A program made the position numbers and the translations under genes. Below the pieces are notes generated by a model. The model made no database searches. It was not told where the DNA came from and saw only the letters and a list, made by a program, of their open reading frames with translations. Below, one piece after another: positions 25,364 through 33,463 of a stretch of DNA of 64,000 nucleotides; position 1 is the first letter of the stretch; each line of letters starts with the position of its first letter. Source of the stretch: Allopusillimonas ginsengisoli (lineage in GTDB: Bacteria > Pseudomonadota > Gammaproteobacteria > Burkholderiales > Burkholderiaceae_B); assembly GCA_005239165.1 (NCBI GenBank), contig RAPG01000003.1, positions 310,001 to 374,000 of the forward strand, in the 5' to 3' direction.

Positions 25364-26635
25364 ATGCCCATTGTGAAGACCTTACGCGCTGACCAGCTAG
25401 AATTTTCGAGCCTGCTCCGACCAGGCGATCAAGTTGTTTGTGGGCAAGGGACTGCCGAGCCACTTAGCCTGACAACGCGCCTGGTGCGCGACGCACCGCA
25501 AATTGGCGCAATGCAGGTATTTCTGGGGGTGGGTTGCAGCGATACGTTTTTGAATGCCTCGGCCACGTCTTTGGAGCTAAGCTCCTATGGCGCAATCGGG
25601 ACAGCCTCCAAACTGGCATCCATGGGTCGACTTGATGTTTCTCCTATTCACTACAGTACTTTAGCGAACGACTACGCCTGTGGGAAACGACACGCAGACG
25701 TTGTACTTATCCAGTTGGCACCTCCCGGTTCGCGAGGCCTGAACGGTGGTCTGGCGCACGACTATGTCTTAGATGCAGCAAAAGCCGCTAGGCTGGTAAT
25801 TGCAGAAGTAAACACGGCCGCACCCTGGACCTTTGGTGCTGAGCTTCCCGATGGTCTGCGCGTCGATATATGTGTCGAGGCTGACAGGCTACCGCTTGAG
25901 CTAATGCCGAGGCCAGCAGGTGAGACAGAGCGCCAGATCGCGGAATTGGTTTCGGGCTTAATACCTGACTACGCAACGATGCAGATTGGGGTTGGTTCAA
26001 TACCGGATACGGTGCTTTCCAGTTTGATGCATCATCGTGACCTCGGGATACATTCGGGTGTGATTGGTGATCGCGTGCTTGACCTGATAGAGGCTGGCGT
26101 GATCACCAACGAGCGCAAGGCGATTGATACCGGCGTCACGATATGCGGCAATCTTTTTGGCAGCCGACGAATGTGGGCATGGGCCCATCAGAACCCACAG
26201 CTGAACCTGCGTGCTGCTACGTATACTCACGCTCCATCTACTTTGGCTCACCTGGAACGATTTATTGCAATCAACTCAGCTGTCGAAGTGGATTTGAGCG
26301 GACAAGTCAATGCGGAAGTGGCCAACGGAACTTACGTAGGTGCAGTTGGAGGTCAGGTTGATTTCGTTCGAGGCGCCAACGCTTCAGCTGGGGGACGAGC
26401 AATCATCGCACTACCCAGTACCGCCAAGCATGGAACGGTGTCACGCATTGTTTCGCGTCTGCAAACGGTAAGTTGTTCGCGCAGTGATGTGGATGTAATC
26501 GTTACAGAATGGGGGGTAGCCGAGCTGGCTGGCGCCACCCTGGCGCAACGTGCGCAACGTTTGATCAACATTGCAGCGCCGTGCTTTAGAGAATCGTTAG
26601 CGCGAGAGATGCACGATCAAGGGATGAATGCGTGA
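25364..26635 (+). CDS. acetyl-CoA hydrolase/CoA-transferase family protein (4-hydroxybutyrate CoA-transferase-like)
   Basis: A 423-residue class I-like CoA-transferase of the acetyl-CoA hydrolase family. The two NagB/RpiA-like halves are visible: GDQVVCGQGTAEPLSLTTRLV and SPIHYSTLANDYACG in the first, MQIGVGSIPDTVLSSLMHHR, LGIHSGVIGDRVLDLIEAG, and GTYVGAVGGQVDFVRGANAS in the second, with VIVTEWGVAEL near the end. Such enzymes use a Glu thioester to move CoA from acetyl-CoA to a carboxylate or hydrolyse it. Here it could activate the incoming acid at the expense of acetyl-CoA. It ends the catabolic cluster. Confidence 0.82.
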   Translation: MPIVKTLRADQLEFSSLLRPGDQVVCGQGTAEPLSLTTRLVRDAPQIGAMQVFLGVGCSDTFLNASATSLELSSYGAIGTASKLASMGRLDVSPIHYSTLANDYACGKRHADVVLIQLAPPGSRGLNGGLAHDYVLDAAKAARLVIAEVNTAAPWTFGAELPDGLRVDICVEADRLPLELMPRPAGETERQIAELVSGLIPDYATMQIGVGSIPDTVLSSLMHHRDLGIHSGVIGDRVLDLIEAGVITNERKAIDTGVTICGNLFGSRRMWAWAHQNPQLNLRAATYTHAPSTLAHLERFIAINSAVEVDLSGQVNAEVANGTYVGAVGGQVDFVRGANASAGGRAIIALPSTAKHGTVSRIVSRLQTVSCSRSDVDVIVTEWGVAELAGATLAQRAQRLINIAAPCFRESLAREMHDQGMNA

Positions 26636-26787
26636 TTCCTCTAAATAGGCATTGACCTTTCGTCGTCGCAGGTTCTAGATTTCTCCGGCCCATCTCCGTG
26701 CTCACGCGTTCGAGTGTCCGCGCCAACAAGTGTGTTGAGCCCATCTTTCTTTAATGAGGAAGAGCCGATCCTATGACCAAAGCAAAA

Positions 26788-26811
26788 GGGGCTACGTTTT
26801 CACGTAACCCC
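26788..26811 (-). terminator. terminator of the tRNA-Met gene
   Basis: A 10-base stem with one G-T-type mismatch (26788-26797 with 26802-26811) and a four-base loop, followed on the minus strand by TTTTGCTTTGG. The flanks are identical to those of the tRNA-like element's terminator at 2625-2648. Confidence 0.7.
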
Positions 26812-26821
26812 TTGGTATTCT

Positions 26822-26898
26822 TGGTGGCGCATCCCTGATTCGAACAGGGGACCTGCGGATTATGATTCCGTCGCTCTAACCGACTGAGCTAATGCGCC
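26822..26898 (-). tRNA. tRNA-Met (anticodon CAT)
   Basis: A full 77-base cloverleaf on the minus strand: acceptor GGCGCAT/ATGCGCC with encoded ACCA, D-arm AGCTCAGTCGGTTAGAGC, anticodon loop ATCATAA with CAT (26862-26864), and T-arm CCCTG-TTCGAAT-CAGGG. A CAT anticodon means elongator Met or, less likely, the lysidine-modified Ile2 tRNA; the sequence looks like beta-proteobacterial elongator tRNA-Met. The initiator is excluded because the acceptor starts with a G-C pair. Confidence 0.92.
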
Positions 26899-27057
26899 AA
26901 AGAGCAGCACTTTAACATGAATTTTTATAGTTGCGCAACTGGCGACTCTGCCCACCATCAGAAGTATCTGGAATAGCATTGGTGGGATATCAATTGTCGT
27001 GAGACCATCTGATCTTTACCTCACGACGTGCTTACCGTTTAGCCACCCAACAATCAA

Positions 27058-27083
27058 AAGGCCCCGCCTTTTGGCGGGGCCTT
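27058..27083 (-). terminator. strong terminator after the glutamate synthase-like gene
   Basis: Perfect 11-base arms AAGGCCCCGCC/GGCGGGGCCTT around a four-T loop, with TTTTGATT following on the minus strand. It is 208 bases beyond the stop codon of the minus-strand gene at 27291. Confidence 0.8.
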
Positions 27084-27290
27084 ACTGCTACTGTGAGCAG
27101 TAGACGCAACACATTGAGTGTGCGTCGATGGCTTTTAGAGAAAAAGCCAGGCTGTCAGTGACAGCAAGTTCAGATTACTCAGATAGTAGTGCGTCGAATA
27201 TTAGGGCAAACCCTAGAAATTGTATTCCAAATTCAACCCGTCAGAGCACAGATGCCGGTGGTCTTCCAATATGCGCCGCATCGCCCTTTT

Positions 27291-28979
27291 TCAGTCTGCA
27301 CCGGTGCGGTTTGCCTCTGTGGCATCGGAGGGCAGGGTACTCTCTGTATTGCCCGACAGCGCGGCGCTCAGGCTATACAGAGGCGCAAACGAGTCTGCCT
27401 GCGCCATCGGCCATGCTGTTCGGAAAATACGCATGCGATAGGTGCCTTCCAGCAGTTCGCCTTTGTCGAGATCTGGGTACAACACTGACAATACGCGGAC
27501 TTCGCCAGTGGAAATACGGCGGGCGATGTGGTGTGGTCGTAGTTCACCAGGGTGGCTCAGACCTGCCGCTCCCAAAAGTTCAGCCAGCGCGGACAGTGTA
27601 TTGCGATGGAAGCCGGCGACGCGCTGTGATTTGTCACCCACGACCAGGGCGGCCTGCCTTTTTGGATCCTGGGTGGTAACGCCTGTAGGGCATTTGCCGG
27701 TATGACAGACTTGAGCCTGAATACAGCCTATGGCGAACATAAAACCGCGTGCGCTGTTACACCAATCGGAGCCCAAGGCCATGATGCGCGCCATGTCGAA
27801 CGCACTGATAATTTTGCCGGAGGCGCCCAGTTTGATGCGCTCGCGCAGCCCTATGCCCACCAGCGTGTTGTGCACCAGACGCAGGGCTTCGCGCAACGGT
27901 GTTCCCACATGATCGACAAACTCGATAGGCGCAGCGCCTGTGCCGCCTTCTGCGCCGTCTACGACAATAAAGTCGGGGGTGATTCCGGTTTTCAGCATGG
28001 CTTTGGCGATGGCAAACCATTCCCAGGGGTGGCCAATGCAGAGTTTGAAGCCAATGGGCTTTCCGCCAGACAACGTACGCAGCTTGACGATGAAGTGCAT
28101 CAACTCGATCGGTGTCGTGAACTCGCTGTGCTGCGCCGGCGAATTACAGTCTTGCCATGGTGGGACACCACGTGCTGCAGCGATCTCGGGGGTGACTTTG
28201 GCACCCGGAAGTATGCCGCCGTGGCCGGGTTTGGCGCCTTGCGACAGCTTTATTTCAATCATTTGCACATTTTCGCGACAGGCGTTTTCTGCAAACCTTT
28301 CTTCTGAAAAGCGCCCCTGACTGTCATTGCAGCCAAAATACCCCGAGCCTATGTTCCAGATAAGAGGCCCTTTGTGTTCAAGATGGTAGCTGCTGATCCC
28401 GCCTTCACCCGTATCGTGGGCGAAGTTACCCGATGCAGCGCCTTTGTTTAACGCCAGTACGGCATTGGCGGACAGGGCGCCAAAGCTCATCGCCGAGATA
28501 TTGAGCACGGATAGTGAAACCGGCTGGGTGCAGTCTGGTCCGCCGACCGTTATGCGAAAATCGCTGGATTCAGGGTGTACAGGTTCCATGGAGTGGTTTA
28601 TCCACTCATAGTCAGCACGATAAACGTCGCGTTGCGTACCAAAAGGGCGTTTGTCGATCTGTCTTTTTGCGCGTTGGTAAACGAGCGATCGATCCACTCT
28701 TGAAAAAGGCTGAGAGGTAGTATCGTCCTCAAAAAAATACTGGCGCATTTCGGGCCGTATATATTCGAAGAGAAACCTTAGGTTGCCGATTACAGGGTAA
28801 TTACGACGGATGGCGTGACGGGTCTGATTGAGATCAACGTAGCCAAGCACTGAAAGCGCAGCAAAAACGGCGGTGCCAACAAACCACCAGCCATTGATAA
28901 ATAGCCCCAGCAGCAGGCAAACGCCAGTGGCGACAATTACTGCATAAAATGCTGTGTGGCGCGTCAATACATGATGCAT
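27291..28979 (-). CDS. FMN-binding glutamate synthase family protein
   Basis: A 562-residue protein with two N-terminal membrane segments (about residues 8-28 and 30-48) followed by the GltB-type TIM-barrel synthase domain: SVLNISAMSFGALSANAV, IEIKLSQGAKPGHGGILPG, VVDGAEGGTGAAP and a cysteine cluster CIQAQVCHTGKCPTG that matches the 3Fe-4S site of glutamate synthase. There is no glutaminase (GATase) domain, so it is one of the stand-alone membrane-anchored homologues whose substrate is not established. GGAAG precedes the ATG by five bases. The terminator at 27058 closes the unit. Confidence 0.88.
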   Translation of the reverse strand: MHHVLTRHTAFYAVIVATGVCLLLGLFINGWWFVGTAVFAALSVLGYVDLNQTRHAIRRNYPVIGNLRFLFEYIRPEMRQYFFEDDTTSQPFSRVDRSLVYQRAKRQIDKRPFGTQRDVYRADYEWINHSMEPVHPESSDFRITVGGPDCTQPVSLSVLNISAMSFGALSANAVLALNKGAASGNFAHDTGEGGISSYHLEHKGPLIWNIGSGYFGCNDSQGRFSEERFAENACRENVQMIEIKLSQGAKPGHGGILPGAKVTPEIAAARGVPPWQDCNSPAQHSEFTTPIELMHFIVKLRTLSGGKPIGFKLCIGHPWEWFAIAKAMLKTGITPDFIVVDGAEGGTGAAPIEFVDHVGTPLREALRLVHNTLVGIGLRERIKLGASGKIISAFDMARIMALGSDWCNSARGFMFAIGCIQAQVCHTGKCPTGVTTQDPKRQAALVVGDKSQRVAGFHRNTLSALAELLGAAGLSHPGELRPHHIARRISTGEVRVLSVLYPDLDKGELLEGTYRMRIFRTAWPMAQADSFAPLYSLSAALSGNTESTLPSDATEANRTGAD

Positions 28980-29089
28980 ACAGTCTTCCTTGTTTCGCTA
29001 TGTTTCAACATAATAGATGATCGTCGAGTAAAATCAGCACCGTTCAGGCAGGTTTTGAAGGTTGCTTGATTAGTTAAGGAGCCGTACTC

Positions 29090-29521
29090 TTGAACCATTC
29101 AATAAAAATCCAGATTGGCGACTGGGATACCTGCCGCGAAGATGCTGCGGCCATCCGGCACGAAGTGTTCGTAGAAGAACAAAACGTCCCGCCTGAACTC
29201 GAGCTTGATCAACAAGACCAACAGTGCGTCCATGCCGTAGCTTATAGCAATGGCCAGCCCATAGGTACTGGGCGTCTTCTGCCTGACGGGCATATTGGCC
29301 GCATTGCCGTCAAAGCAAATTACCGGGGCAAAGGTGTTGGGTCTGGTTTGCTCGACGCACTTATAAACGAAGCACGACGACGAAGTCATCTGGAAGTTGT
29401 ACTTTCTGCACAAACTCATGCGCTCGAGTTTTATAGTCGCCGTGGCTTTGTGGCCGAAGGCTTCACATACATGGATGCCGGTATCGAGCACGTTACCATG
29501 AGGCATCCGCTCACCGCCTGA
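29090..29521 (+). CDS. GNAT family N-acetyltransferase
   Basis: A 143-residue acetyltransferase of the YjcF/ElaA type. The start region EDAAAIRHEVFVEEQNVP is typical, and the acetyl-CoA pyrophosphate loop reads VKANYRGKGVGSGLLDALI (motif R-G-K-G-V-G), followed by LEFYSRRGFVAEG. The TTG start is chosen because AAGGAG lies seven bases before it and no ATG fits the domain. The gene is divergent from the glutamate synthase-like gene; the substrate is unknown. Confidence 0.85.
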   Translation: MNHSIKIQIGDWDTCREDAAAIRHEVFVEEQNVPPELELDQQDQQCVHAVAYSNGQPIGTGRLLPDGHIGRIAVKANYRGKGVGSGLLDALINEARRRSHLEVVLSAQTHALEFYSRRGFVAEGFTYMDAGIEHVTMRHPLTA

Positions 29522-29582
29522 GCCCAAATCTGATCCGCGTGGCGCGATCAGGTAATCAGGCCACGCTTGGTCTTAATTTGGG

Positions 29583-30125
29583 TCAGTCCGGCGCTGTAGT
29601 TGTTTTCGGTAGCTCTGTATACCAGGTGCGCAAGGCGCCTGCGTCAGGTTCTAGCTCCGTGGCCATACCACCTGTAAATTCGCGCCAGGCATCAAGGTAC
29701 TTGTGGTCAACCACCGTCAGTACAGGCAACCCCAGTGCCATCAGTTCAAGCAGCTCGTCGGCGAAGCCGCTGCCTTCCGCTTCCATTCTGCCAAAACGAT
29801 TAACTACCGTGAGGTCCGGCTGATCGGCACAGGCGTGTCGCAAAATGATGCTGGCGTCTGAGAGTGCAGCGGAGTCAAGACAGCAACCGCGTGCATCTTT
29901 ACCGCGACTCTCAGAGATTTTGAGACGTTCGCCTGTGGAAATGTCGATAATGCTCATGTCGCGCGCGCCAGCTGGCGGACGCGATACCGTGAACTGCGCC
30001 ACACCCCGTACTTTCAGGCCTGTCTTTTTCATGGACAAGGCAAATTGCAAGAGCACTTCGTCCGCGTTGTCGGTGCTTTCATGCACCAATGCTGCGACAG
30101 GTATGCGTTGCTCTGTGTTAGTCAT
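29583..30125 (-). CDS. DUF2478 family protein
   Basis: A 180-residue protein of the DUF2478 family, whose members are found beside molybdate-regulated genes. Features: VAALVHESTDNADEVLLQFA at the N-terminus, DMSIIDISTGERLKIS, a Gly/Cys-containing GKDARGCCLDS, and a LTVVNRFGRMEAEGSGFADEL segment reminiscent of a nucleotide- or metal-binding loop. No signal peptide or membrane segment is present. It lies 99 bases downstream of modE on the same strand, supporting a role in molybdenum handling, though the biochemical function is not known. Confidence 0.75.
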   Translation of the reverse strand: MTNTEQRIPVAALVHESTDNADEVLLQFALSMKKTGLKVRGVAQFTVSRPPAGARDMSIIDISTGERLKISESRGKDARGCCLDSAALSDASIILRHACADQPDLTVVNRFGRMEAEGSGFADELLELMALGLPVLTVVDHKYLDAWREFTGGMATELEPDAGALRTWYTELPKTTTAPD

Positions 30126-30224
30126 GAGTTGTCTCGATAATAGGGTGTGATGCGATTGGCCTGCTGTGTGCCAGGCTTATGGTTGAATGGTGCCATGGTA
30201 TCGCTACGGCAAACTGACCGGCTT

Positions 30225-31034
30225 TCAGGCAGGTATGCCGATAATCACGCTGGAGGCCTTGAACAGGGCGCTTACTTCGTGGCCTGTCGCCAGATCAAGT
30301 GTCGTGGCGCTTTCATTAGTAATGACGGCGGTGATCTGACTATTTTGGTCGATGTTTACGATGACTTCGGTATTGACGGCACCAGGTCGCAGTGTGGCGA
30401 TTTTTCCGCTCAGACAATTGCGGGCGGAAAAGCGGGTTTTTCTTGCGTCGGCCACCAGAATGACAGACGAGGCCTTGACCAGCGCAAAGGCTTCGTCGCC
30501 GGCCTTAAGGCCAAGGCTTTCAACACTGCCATGAGTAATACTCGCCGTGATTTTCTGGCCACCGGGTATTTCAAGCTCGACTTCGTCGTTGACTGCCCCG
30601 CGTTTTATGCTGCTTATTACGCCTGCGAAATGGTTGCGTGCACTGGTTTTCATGCTGATTCTCCGCGGAACAAGGATGACGTCTGCGATGCTGTGTATGT
30701 GTTTGCCCAGGTCGTCGAGGAAACGCTGGTGTTCTTTCTCAAGAATGCGAAAGTTGGTGACCAGTCGTTTGCCACGTTCCGTAAGTTCGGTAGAGCCACC
30801 GCCTTTGCCACCTACTGACCGTTCAATAAGAGGTTGGCCAGCGAGGGCGTTCATGTGATCGACGGCGTCCCATGCGGTTTTATAACTCATGCCCATGGTT
30901 TTTGCGGCCTGAGAGATGGAGCCCAGCTCGGCGATACGGGCCAGCAGATCAATGCGGCCATGACCGCCCACATTGCTGTTGCCAGAGGTAAGCCAGATGC
31001 TGCCTTTGAGGCGGAGTGACTTGCTGTCGTTCAT
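30225..31034 (-). CDS. modE: ModE-type molybdate-responsive regulator
   Basis: A 269-residue ModE: an N-terminal winged helix (RIDLLARIAELGSISQAAKT, then SYKTAWDAVDHMNALAGQPL and GGKGGGSTELTERGKRLV) and two tandem Mop/TOBE domains (about residues 118-185 and 188-255; TSARNHFAGVISSIKRGAVN and FSARNCLSGKIATLRPGAVN). Molybdate binding at the Mop pair controls DNA binding, repressing molybdate uptake and activating molybdoenzyme genes. The ATG at 31034 overlaps the stop of the upstream methyltransferase (ATGA). A molybdoenzyme target lies in the same window, the ttr operon, although direct control is not shown. Confidence 0.9.
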   Translation of the reverse strand: MNDSKSLRLKGSIWLTSGNSNVGGHGRIDLLARIAELGSISQAAKTMGMSYKTAWDAVDHMNALAGQPLIERSVGGKGGGSTELTERGKRLVTNFRILEKEHQRFLDDLGKHIHSIADVILVPRRISMKTSARNHFAGVISSIKRGAVNDEVELEIPGGQKITASITHGSVESLGLKAGDEAFALVKASSVILVADARKTRFSARNCLSGKIATLRPGAVNTEVIVNIDQNSQITAVITNESATTLDLATGHEVSALFKASSVIIGIPA

Positions 31035-31822
31035 GCTTTCGGTACCCACGACAGCAACGCCCATTGCATGGGTGCGATGCCGACTTGCGCGCGCTCAGGG
31101 TTATCGTTGTACCAGACACGCAATAAGCTAAGATCAGACGGATCGAGCGTTCCCACCGATGCTGCGACTTTTTCTGCGAAGGATGCAAAGTCTTCGGCGC
31201 CGGCCAGACGACTGGGTGTTGCAATATAGTTAAGAGTGGGGTGTATGCCCATGGCGTACAAAATATTGACGGCATAGATGTAGTCAGGTGCCGCTTCGTG
31301 AGTACGGCCCAGCAAGGCGGCAATTTGCGGATCGTTAAAATGGCCGCCCACGATATGCGTCATATAAACGTGTGTACGTGCGTGTTTGTTAAGTTTTTCT
31401 ATGGCCAGAGCCAGGTCATTGACCATGGACGACCGGGAGGCCACGGCGATGTCGCAAACAGGCACATTGGACCAGTCGCTGTCCCAGGATAAATGGAGTG
31501 CCGTGACATTGGTCAGATTTTGGCTGGTGGCGTTTTCTGCAAGGCAGTCGAGCATGCCCTGGCTGTAGTCGAGGCCGTACACGTGCTCTAAACGATGGGC
31601 CAGCGGCAGACAAATGGTGCCCGGCCCACAGCCCACGTCTAACAGAGTGCTTGCGCCGTCAAGGTTCATGTGTGAGATGAAGTCTTGGGCGTAGCGGCTT
31701 TGTCGGGTTTTCTGGCTGAGTTCTTTGGCGCGGGCATCCCACGCACTGGCGGGCCGCGGCGAGCGTTGGCTGCGTAATAAATGACGCCGGTAGAGGTCCG
31801 CAAAATCTATGCTGGATATCAT
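31031..31822 (-). CDS. class I SAM-dependent methyltransferase
   Basis: A 263-residue methyltransferase. The SAM motif is clear: ASTLLDVGCGPGTICLPLA (motif I) with VYGLDYSQGMLDCL (motif II acidic residue) and VPVCDIAVASRSSMVNDLAL. The start at 31822 is preferred over an upstream in-frame ATG because it begins the conserved protein. It overlaps modE by four bases, so the two are made together. The substrate is unknown; relatives lie near molybdenum or iron genes. A Fur-like box sits just upstream (31989-32003), between this gene and the divergent DUF2325 gene. Confidence 0.82.
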   Translation of the reverse strand: MISSIDFADLYRRHLLRSQRSPRPASAWDARAKELSQKTRQSRYAQDFISHMNLDGASTLLDVGCGPGTICLPLAHRLEHVYGLDYSQGMLDCLAENATSQNLTNVTALHLSWDSDWSNVPVCDIAVASRSSMVNDLALAIEKLNKHARTHVYMTHIVGGHFNDPQIAALLGRTHEAAPDYIYAVNILYAMGIHPTLNYIATPSRLAGAEDFASFAEKVAASVGTLDPSDLSLLRVWYNDNPERAQVGIAPMQWALLSWVPKA

Positions 31823-31988
31823 TCTGAGGCCCGTAATGCGTGAGATATCAATTAACAAGGGGCAACGTCGGGTAAGGGGCGCTCGCGTTGGTGTGGCGTG
31901 CACTCCATGCTACCAATATCGTCGTTATATCCTAGCATGTATAGCGCTTGTGGCATTTGCGTTAGAGCAATAAATGATTCTATATAAA

Positions 31989-32003
31989 TAAGAATCATTC
32001 TCA
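31989..32003. promoter_or_regulatory. Fur-box-like palindrome
   Basis: TAAGAATCATTCTCA matches the 7-1-7 Fur consensus (TGATAAT-n-ATTATCA) at 11 of 14 specified positions, with extended ATAAGAATCATTCTCATTTAT around it. It lies between the divergent methyltransferase and DUF2325 genes and could control both. Fur regulation is inferred from the site alone. Confidence 0.6.
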
Positions 32004-32042
32004 TTTATAATGAATCAGGTTTTGCCAATAAAAGGGGGCCTT

Positions 32043-32504
32043 ATGGTCAAGTCGTCCCATGAAGTACCAGGCATAGTCTCCGAGCATCATGCCTTAATGG
32101 TCGAATACGGGCGAGCGCAGGTTCGCTGCAGCCAGCTGCTGACAAGTCAGGCTGGCCAAATAACGCGTCTTGAAGCCCAGCTTGTGCAGCTTGAAGATCA
32201 GCTGATGCAACTGCGTATTGCGGTCTTGTTGCGTGATACGGCGCACGAATGGGATAGCGCAAGGCGTGCGCGCCATCTGGGCAGCTATCCCGCCGGGCGC
32301 CGTAAAGACGAAGCCCAGTCACAGGGTAATGCCGATGCGGCCTGGCAAGACGCTGATTTGGTCATATGCCAGACGGGGTGTGTAAGCCAGGGCAACTATT
32401 GGCGCGATCAAGACTACTGCTCTCGTACTGCCAGTCAATGCGTATTGGTTGGCAATGACCACGCCCTTGATGGCGTACGCAGCTCCGTTAAGCAGCAACA
32501 GTAA
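32043..32504 (+). CDS. DUF2325 domain protein, probably Fur-regulated
   Basis: A 153-residue protein. The N-terminal half is a helical, probably coiled-coil segment (QITRLEAQLVQLEDQLMQLR). The C-terminal DUF2325-like domain has ADLVICQTGCVSQGNYWRDQ and a pair of Cys in YCSRTASQCVLVG. An ATG 33 bases upstream is possible, but the start at 32043 has AAAGGGGG before it and does not overlap the Fur-like box. DUF2325 proteins often accompany metal-transport genes; here it is convergent, with no gap, to the metal permease. It may sense or hold a metal through its cysteines, but this is untested. Confidence 0.72.
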   Translation: MVKSSHEVPGIVSEHHALMVEYGRAQVRCSQLLTSQAGQITRLEAQLVQLEDQLMQLRIAVLLRDTAHEWDSARRARHLGSYPAGRRKDEAQSQGNADAAWQDADLVICQTGCVSQGNYWRDQDYCSRTASQCVLVGNDHALDGVRSSVKQQQ

Positions 32505-33416
32505 TCAGGCTGGACGATGACGACGAGGGCCGTACAGGCAGGCCAGCGCCATAATCAACCCGCTTACTAATGCAATCATGCCGGCAGCGCTCAGGCTGTT
32601 ATGCCAGCCTACCCAACCCGGGCCCCAGGCTGCCAGCGTATACCCGCACAGCGCAGAGATAGCCGCTAGCAATACGCTGATGCCAATTTGGGTGGCCATA
32701 TGGTCGGTCAGCAAGCGTGCGCTCGCAGCGGGGCAGGTAAGCATTGCCACCACGATAATGGCACCCACAGCTTGAAACGCCGCTACGGTGGCCAGTGCAA
32801 CCATTGCCAGCAATAAGCCACTGACCAAGGCCGGACGGGCCCCGGCGCTGGCGGCAAACCCAGGGTCGAATGTTCCCGCTTTAAGTGGTCGCCAACCCGC
32901 AAGAGTCATTACGGCGAGTATGACAAGTATCACTATAAGACGCGCCAGGGCGCTAGGCAGGCCAGACAGCGCCGCTGGGTCCCACAGTGAACTCCAGCCT
33001 TCAGCATCAAGCCAGATCAGGCTTTCGAGATTGCCATACAGTACGTGTTCGACATCAAAATGCAGGGTGGCGCTGCGCGATTGCTCTAGCCACAAGACGC
33101 CGGCCGCGAACATGGCCGTAAAGACAACGCCCATAGCTGCACCTGGCTCAATGTGTGTCAGCCGCTGTATGGTTTCAATAAGTACGACGGCCACCAGTGC
33201 GGAAATGGCGGCGCCTGTCAGCATGGGCCCGGTGGAAAGTGTGCCTGTGAATGCAAAGCCGCCCACCAGCCCGAGCAGGACTACGTGGCTGATGGCGTCG
33301 CCGAGCAGGCTTTGTCGCCGCAAAACAAGGAAATTGCCAGGGAGCGCGCATACGGCACTAGCCAGTACGGCGATGACAAGAGGCACAAGGCTTAGTTGAA
33401 TAAATTCTGTATGCAT
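32505..33416 (-). CDS. metal ABC transporter permease (ZnuB/MntB family, second permease)
   Basis: A 303-residue inner-membrane permease with about eight hydrophobic segments and the ABC-3 family signature: FLVLRRQSLLGDAISHVVLLGL, MGVVFTAMFAAGVLW, and AFQAVGAIIVVAMLTCPAASA. It is the fourth gene of the metal importer set on this strand, 47 bases after the first permease. Two non-identical permeases in one system (as in SitC/SitD or MntC/MntD-type systems) support a heterodimeric channel. The stop codon abuts that of DUF2325. Confidence 0.88.
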   Translation of the reverse strand: MHTEFIQLSLVPLVIAVLASAVCALPGNFLVLRRQSLLGDAISHVVLLGLVGGFAFTGTLSTGPMLTGAAISALVAVVLIETIQRLTHIEPGAAMGVVFTAMFAAGVLWLEQSRSATLHFDVEHVLYGNLESLIWLDAEGWSSLWDPAALSGLPSALARLIVILVILAVMTLAGWRPLKAGTFDPGFAASAGARPALVSGLLLAMVALATVAAFQAVGAIIVVAMLTCPAASARLLTDHMATQIGISVLLAAISALCGYTLAAWGPGWVGWHNSLSAAGMIALVSGLIMALACLYGPRRHRPA

Positions 33417-33463
33417 TGAACATTAATATGGGCTAGTGTGGCGGGTGCATGAGGTGATGTTCA

